Origin: Eubacteriales bacterium
GTDB taxonomy: Bacteria; Bacillota; Clostridia; Saccharofermentanales; Fastidiosipilaceae
Direction of reading: 5' to 3'
Assembly (NCBI GenBank): GCA_030537565.1
Contig: JAUNVS010000005.1
Span: 1-57,449, forward strand
Length of the DNA: 57,449 bases
Part shown: positions 51,828-57,449 of the stretch, piece after piece
Layout of the letters: each line of letters begins with the position of its first letter
Position numbering within the stretch: the stretch's first letter is position 1
Notes under the pieces: model-generated
Told to the model about the DNA's origin: nothing
Seen by the model: the letters and a program-made list of their open reading frames with translations, nothing else
Database searches by the model: none
Program-made: the position numbers and the translations under genes

Positions 51828-53048
51828 ATGAATCGAGAAGAACATGATCGTCTAGCATTAGATAAGCATCGGGCTTGGGGCGGTAAAATTGAGGTGACGA
51901 CCTCGGTTCCCGTTGATACGGCAGAGGATCTCGCCCTCGCTTATACCCCCGGGGTGGCTGCCGCCTGTCTCGAAATCGAGCGCAATCCTGAGGCTTCGTA
52001 TGAACTGACGCGGCGACATAATCTCTGCCTCGTGGTTACGGACGGGACGGCGGTCCTCGGTCTCGGCGATATCGGACCTGAGGCGGCGATGCCAGTGATG
52101 GAGGGGAAATGCGCCCTGTTTAAACGCTTCGGGGATGTTGATGCGTTCCCGCTATGCTTGAAGACGAAGTCCGTCGATGAAATTGTCGATACGATTTATT
52201 GGCTTTCTGGAAGCTTCGCAGGCATTAATCTCGAGGATATTGCTGCACCACGTTGCTTCGAGATCGAGCGTCGATTAAAAGAACGCTGCGACATCCCGAT
52301 CTTCCACGATGATCAGCATGGCACTGCCATCGTCAGTCTTGCAGCACTTCTCAATGCGTTAAAAGTCGTTTCCAAATCGCTTTCGGAGGTTAAGATTGTA
52401 ATTAGCGGTGCGGGGGCCGCTGGGATTTCGATTGCGAAATTGCTATTAGCTGCTGGTGCGAAGCATCTGATCCTCTGTGATCGCCGAGGTATTATTGCTG
52501 AGGATGAGGAGCAGGCGGATGCCTCGAAGGCCGAGATCGCTCGACTGACAAACCAGGACTGTTTACACGGGACTCTTCAGGATGCAATTCGTGGCGCAGA
52601 TGTCTTCATCGGGGTTTCAGCGCCAGGTCTCTTGAGCACAGCAGATGTCGCGACGATGGCTGAGGATGCGATTGTCTTCGCCTGTGCAAATCCTGTTCCA
52701 GAAATTTATCCGGACGATGCCCTCGCAGGAGGGGCTCGGATTGTCGCCACTGGTCGCTCAGATTTTCCCAACCAGATTAATAATGTTCTCGCTTTTCCTG
52801 GGATTTTCCGGGGCTGCTTTGATGTGCGTGCTTCTGACATTAACGAAGCGATGAATGTCGCTGCTGCGAAGGCACTGGCTGAGATTATTACAGTAGAGGA
52901 ACTGTCTGAGACCTGCATTCTTCCGGAAGCCTTCGATCCGCGAGTGAAGACTGCGGTGGCTGCTGCAGTTCGGGCGGCAGCAGTGGCTTCGGGGATTGCT
53001 CGTAAACCCTGCGAGGCTGGGACGCAGGCTGCTGTGGAGGAGGTCTAG
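51828..53048 (+). CDS. Malic enzyme (malate to pyruvate, probably NAD-dependent)
   Basis: 406 aa, the short bacterial form. Oxidatively decarboxylates malate to pyruvate. Motifs: '[14 protein letters not shown]', catalytic-region '[25 protein letters not shown]', metal-binding '[15 protein letters not shown]' and '[11 protein letters not shown]', and dinucleotide fold 'GAGAAG'. The frame extends upstream to 51705 in overlap with the CDF gene, but GGGAGG lies 6 nt before ATG 51828 and family similarity begins there. Two nt before fumarase: one operon. Confidence 0.94.
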   Translation: MNREEHDRLALDKHRAWGGKIEVTTSVPVDTAEDLALAYTPGVAAACLEIERNPEASYELTRRHNLCLVVTDGTAVLGLGDIGPEAAMPVMEGKCALFKRFGDVDAFPLCLKTKSVDEIVDTIYWLSGSFAGINLEDIAAPRCFEIERRLKERCDIPIFHDDQHGTAIVSLAALLNALKVVSKSLSEVKIVISGAGAAGISIAKLLLAAGAKHLILCDRRGIIAEDEEQADASKAEIARLTNQDCLHGTLQDAIRGADVFIGVSAPGLLSTADVATMAEDAIVFACANPVPEIYPDDALAGGARIVATGRSDFPNQINNVLAFPGIFRGCFDVRASDINEAMNVAAAKALAEIITVEELSETCILPEAFDPRVKTAVAAAVRAAAVASGIARKPCEAGTQAAVEEV

Positions 53049-53050
53049 TC

Positions 53051-54418
53051 ATGTCGAATGTGTATCGTCTAGTGCACGATTCTATGGGCGAGATGGAGGT
53101 TCCGGCTGAACGAGCCTACGGGGCTCAAACCCAGCGATCACTGAATAATTTTAAAATTGGCAGTGAGAAGATGCCTGAACTTTTGATTGAGGCATTAATC
53201 GAGATTAAACGTGCGGCAGCACGGGTGAATGCGGAGCTCGGTTTGCTGGATGCAGGTCGAGCGATGGCGATTGAGGCGACGGCGACGTCGCTCCTCGAGT
53301 CACGGGATTCGGCGGATTTTCCGCTGGCACTTTGGCAGACGGGGAGTGGCACACAGACGAATATGAATGTTAACGAGGTAATCGCCTATCTCGCTTCGGA
53401 GCGTTCAGGCCTCGCGATACACCCGAACGATCATGTGAATCGCAGTCAGAGTAGTAATGATGTTTTTCCGACGGCGATGCACCTCGCTGCAGATCGTCGT
53501 CTTGATCGGGACCTGATTCCCGCACTTCGCTCGATGATATCTGCGCTTAAAAAATTAGAAACGAAGGCGGCGGGAATCATGAAGGTCGGCCGAACCCACC
53601 TCCAGGATGCGGTCCCCCTGCCACTTGCCCTCGAGGTGGCAGGCTGGCGGGCAACGCTCGAGACGGCTCTGGAGGACATCGAATATGCGCAGCGGGGATT
53701 GTGCGTGCTCGCCATTGGAGGGACTGCGGTGGGAAGTGGTCTCAATACAGCACCTGGTTATGCTCAAAAGATGGCAAGTGAGCTATCTGCTGCCTACGGG
53801 AGAGACTATACGGTTGCGCCGATCTTGACTGCGGAACTCGCCTGTAAGCATCGGATTGCTCAGGCTCACTCTGCGCTAGCGAATCTCGCCTCTGATTTGA
53901 TTAAAGTGGCTAACGATATTCGCTTTTTGGCTTCGGGGCCGCGCTGCGGCTATGGTGAATTGCGACTTCCTGAAAATGAACCTGGAAGCTCAATTATGCC
54001 GGCGAAGGTGAATCCGACCCAAGCTGAGGCATTGACGATGGTCGCTGTTCGGGTCCTCGGTAACCAGAGCTCGGTGAGCATCGCCGCTAGTCAGGGGAAT
54101 TTCGAGTTAAACGTCTATATGCCGTTGCTGATCTACTGTTTTGACCAGTCGGCGGGCCTGCTTGCCGATGCGATGAATTCCTTTGTCGAGCATTGTCTTT
54201 TAGGTATCGAGATCAATCGCGAGCAGATTGCTTCGGACCTGGAGCGCTCCCTGATGACGGTGACAGCTCTGACGCCTGAAATTGGTTATGAAAAGGCGGC
54301 AGAGCTCGCCAAGTTTGCGCATCAGGAGGGGCTAAGCCTGCGTGAGGCGATCCGCGCTCAGGGACTGATTTCAGAAGAGCGATTCGATGCCTTAATGGCA
54401 GAGGCCTTTGATATCTAA
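53051..54418 (+). CDS. fumC: Fumarate hydratase, class II
   Basis: 455 aa. Interconverts fumarate and L-malate; iron-independent homotetramer. Signature 'GSSIMPAKVNPTQAEAL', with the catalytic-loop serine, 'GSGTQTNMNVNEVIA', and 'HVNRSQSSNDVFPTAMH'. 'AERAYGAQTQRSLNNF' is the usual N-terminal motif. GGAGGAGG overlapping the malic enzyme end precedes the ATG. It pairs with malic enzyme to run fumarate-malate-pyruvate in either direction. Aspartase is a close relative, but the fumarase-type motifs and context favour FumC. Confidence 0.94.
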   Translation: MSNVYRLVHDSMGEMEVPAERAYGAQTQRSLNNFKIGSEKMPELLIEALIEIKRAAARVNAELGLLDAGRAMAIEATATSLLESRDSADFPLALWQTGSGTQTNMNVNEVIAYLASERSGLAIHPNDHVNRSQSSNDVFPTAMHLAADRRLDRDLIPALRSMISALKKLETKAAGIMKVGRTHLQDAVPLPLALEVAGWRATLETALEDIEYAQRGLCVLAIGGTAVGSGLNTAPGYAQKMASELSAAYGRDYTVAPILTAELACKHRIAQAHSALANLASDLIKVANDIRFLASGPRCGYGELRLPENEPGSSIMPAKVNPTQAEALTMVAVRVLGNQSSVSIAASQGNFELNVYMPLLIYCFDQSAGLLADAMNSFVEHCLLGIEINREQIASDLERSLMTVTALTPEIGYEKAAELAKFAHQEGLSLREAIRAQGLISEERFDALMAEAFDI

Positions 54419-54454
54419 AGTGAGTGAGTTGGACTTTGGATTATGAGATAGATG

Positions 54455-54484
54455 AAAGCGGCGGGTTGATCCCCGCCGCTTTTT
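54455..54484 (+). terminator. Terminator of the malic enzyme-fumarase operon
   Basis: AAAGCGGCGGG (54455-54465) pairs with CCCGCCGCTTT (54472-54482), 11 bp with a 6-nt loop, then Ts. It may also serve the convergent ligase gene. Confidence 0.9.
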
Positions 54485-54508
54485 ACGTTCTGGCTCGCTC
54501 TGAGGTCC

Positions 54509-56320
54509 CTAGATCCGGTCGATATTCCGCCCATAGAGACTCTTCGCCTCGACTCCTTTTTCTTTAAGAAAGGCGGCGATGCGGGCCATCTCGGGTCCAC
54601 GTTTGACTTTCATCGTGCTGGTTTTAATCAGTTCCTCGTGGGTGAAGTAGAAATTCTTGATCCGCTTGAAACCTGGAACCTGAGCATTGACTCGTTCGAT
54701 GGCGGCTGCGATGTGGCTTGCGATCTCGGCATCGTCAGCGCGCTTATCGACGACGCATTTTAGTGTGAGGACGATGGCTGAGCGGTCTTCCTGAGGATAG
54801 ACGAGAAGCTCTTTTACCGACTCATCCAGCTCATCATGGAGGAGGGCTTCGAGTTCCTCTGGGAAAACTTTTTTCCCATTGTCGAGCACGATCATGGATT
54901 TGAGACGACCCGTGAGGAAGAGGGCTCCCGTCTTCGGATCGATGCGACCGAGGTCGCCACTGTGAAACCAGCCATCGGCATCAATTGCTTCCGCTGTTGC
55001 TTCGGGATCGCGGTAGTAGCCCTCCATCAGAAGACCGCCGCGGATGAGAATTTCACCGACCTCCCCAGGCGTATCGGTGTCGACAGCGACTTCGACATCT
55101 CCGACGGTATAGCCGATGCTTCCAGGTACGAAGTCGACCGTATTATTTCCCGCTGCGACGGGGGAGGTCTCGGTTAGACCATAGCCCTGGAGGACACGCC
55201 AGCCGATACCGTCGAGGAAGCGGATGATATCGGCATTTAGGGCAGCTCCGCCCTGGATTGACCAGGTCAGTTCGCCCCCGAGAGCTTCGCGGACTTCTCT
55301 AAAGAGCTTACGTCGTAAATCGATGCCTAATTTGCGGAGGAATTCCGAGATTCGGATGCCCCGCTCGAGCTTTTTCAACTTGCCGCTTTTTTTCGCCTCA
55401 AGTCGAATTTTCTTATAGATCTGTTCAAAGAGGGCTGGGACCGCGAGGAGGAACTCAATTCGGTATTCCTTTAAATTACTGCTGATGTAGCGCAGGCCAT
55501 CACAGATGAAGAGATGGGCACCGAAGGACGTACCAGTGAGGAAGGTGCCGGTATTTTCAAATGTGTGGCTGAGTGGGAGGACGGAGAGCATGCGGATTCC
55601 TGTTTCGAAGTGGACAACACGGCGGATCTGGCTGACGTCGTAGGCAATGCATCTCTGCGTGAGGACCACCGCTTTCGACTGACTCGTCGTCCCTGAGGTG
55701 AAGATGAGGATCCCAGGGGCTTCAGGATCGCGTGACTCGAGCGGAGGGAAGCCCTGCTTGCGGATTTCTTCGCCAGAAGCGAGCAGATCTTTAAAAGAGC
55801 GTCGAGGGTGTTTTTCCATGGCGGCACTGAAATCCTCGCGGCCACGGCGTCCCAGTTTCGTCTCATTCATCACGTAGATGCGCTTGAGCTTTTCACAAGG
55901 ATTGGCTTCGAGGAGGGGGAAGACTTCGAGGTAGTTCTTCGCATCAATGAAAAGCGTCGTCGCTTCGGAGCGCTCGAGTAGTGGAAGAATCTCATCAGGC
56001 TTGAGTAGTCGGTCGAGAGGGATGACGCACTGATTGTAAAAGACGCTCGCAAAGTAGGTCAGAATCCATGAATAGGAATTCTCACCGAGGATGGCGATGC
56101 GTTCGTCCGCCGTCGTTGCCTCAGCGCGGAGGGCGAGAGATAGCGCTTCGAGATCTTCGGCACTTTCGCGATAGGTTTTATGGATCGGCTCTTGGCTCGC
56201 TTCCTCACGGAAGGTGACGTAGGTTCGATCAGCGAATTTTTCCACCGATTTCTCGTAAATCTCCTGGATGCTAGTAAATAGTTCAGAGGGATAGTGGTGA
56301 CGTTGGGCCAGAATTTGCAT
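54509..56320 (-). CDS. AMP-forming acyl-CoA synthetase (long-chain fatty acid-CoA ligase family)
   Basis: 603 aa. Activates a carboxylic (fatty) acid to acyl-AMP, then to the CoA or another thioester. ANL-superfamily motifs: P-loop 'LIFTSGTTSQSKAVVLTQ' (canonical form has PKGV; here SKAV, with the Lys kept), 'QGYGLTETSPV', 'GWFHSGDLGRID', and 'LTGRLKSMIVLDNGKKVFPEE' split over the hinge. The C-terminal lysine expected for adenylation lies in 'HEELIKTSTMKVKRG'. No TM. It stands alone on the minus strand; the SD is weak (AGGAAG at about 12 nt). Substrate chain length cannot be told. Confidence 0.88.
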   Translation of the reverse strand: MQILAQRHHYPSELFTSIQEIYEKSVEKFADRTYVTFREEASQEPIHKTYRESAEDLEALSLALRAEATTADERIAILGENSYSWILTYFASVFYNQCVIPLDRLLKPDEILPLLERSEATTLFIDAKNYLEVFPLLEANPCEKLKRIYVMNETKLGRRGREDFSAAMEKHPRRSFKDLLASGEEIRKQGFPPLESRDPEAPGILIFTSGTTSQSKAVVLTQRCIAYDVSQIRRVVHFETGIRMLSVLPLSHTFENTGTFLTGTSFGAHLFICDGLRYISSNLKEYRIEFLLAVPALFEQIYKKIRLEAKKSGKLKKLERGIRISEFLRKLGIDLRRKLFREVREALGGELTWSIQGGAALNADIIRFLDGIGWRVLQGYGLTETSPVAAGNNTVDFVPGSIGYTVGDVEVAVDTDTPGEVGEILIRGGLLMEGYYRDPEATAEAIDADGWFHSGDLGRIDPKTGALFLTGRLKSMIVLDNGKKVFPEELEALLHDELDESVKELLVYPQEDRSAIVLTLKCVVDKRADDAEIASHIAAAIERVNAQVPGFKRIKNFYFTHEELIKTSTMKVKRGPEMARIAAFLKEKGVEAKSLYGRNIDRI

Positions 56321-56431
56321 ATTTCTCGCTCACTTCCTAGATTTTGGCTGTATTTTAACACAGAGCGTCCCGACAGCGCTTTCGTGACTCTGGGGGAGGG
56401 GCTAGAATAACGTGTAAAGGGGGCGGCAGGT

Positions 56432-57449
56432 ATGAGAGCAATACACGCAAAACAACTTGTGGCAGCGGATCGCATGGTCGAGGATCAGGTGCTCGTCTAC
56501 GATCGACGCATCGAGAAGATTGAGTCCGCAGCAGAATTTGATTTTTCAACTTGTGAGTCAGTGTTAGAGACGGAATATCTCTTGCCAGGATTTATAGACG
56601 TCCATATTCACGGGAGTGCTGGCGCCGACGTTATGGATGCCACTCCTGAGGCGATTGCTACGATTGCGGCTGCGATTACGCAATCGGGGACGACTTCTTT
56701 TTTACCAACGACGATGACGATGCCAGAAGAGCGGATCTGCGCTGCTCTCGAGGTGATTCGTAGTTGTCGGAGGGCTCAGGCCGAGGCCAGGGAGTATTCT
56801 GGAGCCCGGATTCTTGGAGCTCACCTCGAAGGGCCCTTTATCTCAGCGGCAAAAAAGGGAGCTCAGGCGGCTGAGTACATACAGAAACCGAACGATCGTT
56901 GGCTGAAGCATTACTACGATGTCGTTAAATTGATCACGATGGCTCCTGAAGAAGATGAGGGCTTCGAGATGATCCGCCGATTTAAGGCGGCTGGAATTGT
57001 CGTTTCGCTGGGGCATAGTCAGGCGGACTATGCTTGCGCCTGTTCAGCCTACGAGGCGGGGGCTCGTCATATCACTCATCTCTTTAATGCGATGACGCCT
57101 CTTCATCATCGCGACCCGGGGCTCGCGGGCGCTGGTCTTTTGCAAGACTTTAATGTCGAGTTGATTGCCGATGGCTTCCATCTCCATCCGGATATTATTC
57201 GGCTGACATCTCGCATGAAACGGGAGGAGCAGCTCCTCCTCGTTACGGACTGCATTCGTGCGGGTTTCATGGGGGAGGGTCCCTCCGAACTCGGAGGGCA
57301 GCGAGTCTTCGTTGAGGGTGATCACTGTTTACTTGAGGATGGGACAATTGCTGGTTCGATTCTCCGCCTCGATCGTGCACTGAGAAATGTCCTCAAATTT
57401 ACGGGCCTGGAGCTGCCACAAGTTGTCCGGATGCTTAGTCTCAATCCAG
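56432..57449 (+). CDS. nagA: N-acetylglucosamine-6-phosphate deacetylase (truncated by window end)
   Basis: Partial: 339 codons, no stop before the window edge (full proteins are about 380-390 aa). Deacetylates GlcNAc-6-P to GlcN-6-P, committing amino-sugars to glycolysis or wall synthesis. Amidohydrolase motifs: 'LPGFIDVHIHGSAGADVMD' (metal HxH), 'LGAHLEGPFIS' (metal Glu), 'VVSLGHSQADYA', 'HITHLFNAMTPLHHRDPG', 'ELIADGFHLHPD', 'LLVTDCIRAGFMGEG' (catalytic Asp) and 'GSILRLDRALRN'. AGGGGG lies about 8 nt before the ATG. The GAQ in 'AAKKGAQ' replaces the more common GAH; this is the phosphate/substrate loop. Confidence 0.93.
   Translation, partial: MRAIHAKQLVAADRMVEDQVLVYDRRIEKIESAAEFDFSTCESVLETEYLLPGFIDVHIHGSAGADVMDATPEAIATIAAAITQSGTTSFLPTTMTMPEERICAALEVIRSCRRAQAEAREYSGARILGAHLEGPFISAAKKGAQAAEYIQKPNDRWLKHYYDVVKLITMAPEEDEGFEMIRRFKAAGIVVSLGHSQADYACACSAYEAGARHITHLFNAMTPLHHRDPGLAGAGLLQDFNVELIADGFHLHPDIIRLTSRMKREEQLLLVTDCIRAGFMGEGPSELGGQRVFVEGDHCLLEDGTIAGSILRLDRALRNVLKFTGLELPQVVRMLSLNP

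Noticed and set aside
1..57449. Mobile elements, prophage, rRNA or CRISPR arrays
   Set aside because: No transposase, integrase, phage structural gene, rRNA segment or spaced direct-repeat array was seen on either strand.

Overview
The window looks like a chromosomal stretch from an anaerobic, low-to-mid GC Bacillota (Clostridia-like) bacterium. Supporting points are strong AGGAGG-type ribosome binding sites, ATGA/TAATG-coupled operons, oxygen-independent ribonucleotide reductase (NrdD/NrdG), a radical SAM/SPASM enzyme, an Ami-type oligopeptide transporter, a BmpA-type nucleoside transporter, and the DUF5696/YIP1-type carbohydrate ABC cluster. I see no phage, transposon, CRISPR array or rRNA, and one tRNA. 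The species cannot be named from the sequence.

Layout. 0.3-7.2 kb: oligopeptide ABC operon (amiA/oppA, then oppB-C-D-F), with three hairpins between the binding protein and the permeases. 7.2-9.9 kb, minus strand: NUDIX hydrolase, uracil-DNA glycosylase, RsuA-type pseudouridine synthase and a membrane-anchored rhodanese. 10.1-23.4 kb: eight-gene carbohydrate-type ABC cluster with two solute-binding proteins (one of 1022 aa with extra beta-rich modules), two permease pairs, a beta-propeller/YIP1 membrane protein and a DUF5696 protein, but no ATPase. 23.7-26.2 kb: stand-alone exporter half, small membrane protein, tRNA-Gly(CCC). 26.4-31.0 kb: FHA-FtsW/RodA fusion, a class B PBP and a radical SAM enzyme. 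31.2-34.3 kb: nrdDG behind a pair of NrdR boxes. 34.6-39.2 kb: galactose-type ABC operon mglB-A-C. 39.6-43.3 kb, minus strand: heterodimeric ABC exporter. 43.5-50.5 kb: rpsD, then cytidine deaminase with a nucleoside ABC transporter and its BMP binding protein, then a small protein with a Lys/Ala tail. 50.5-57.4 kb: cation diffusion facilitator, malic enzyme, fumarase, an acyl-CoA ligase (minus strand), and a nagA gene cut by the window end.

How the genes fit together. Most of the window concerns uptake of peptides, sugars and nucleosides by a fermentative anaerobe. Cytidine deaminase processes nucleosides brought in by the BMP transporter. Malic enzyme and fumarase link fumarate, malate and pyruvate. 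NagA feeds amino-sugars into glycolysis. FHA-FtsW plus the PBP form a septal or elongation peptidoglycan synthase pair.

Most notable observations. (1) The galactose-binding protein at 34.6 kb is a complete circular permutation of the MglB fold: the segment that is N-terminal in E. coli MglB is at the C-terminus, with nearly all ligand residues kept. (2) Its permease MglC carries an N-terminal helical/coiled-coil extension of about 215 residues. (3) None of the exported binding proteins has a lipobox cysteine; all have signal-peptidase-I-like signals ending in A or G, mostly followed by an acidic residue. (4) The two-binding-protein, ATPase-less DUF5696/YIP1 cluster has no function known to me. 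(5) An FHA domain is fused to FtsW/RodA.
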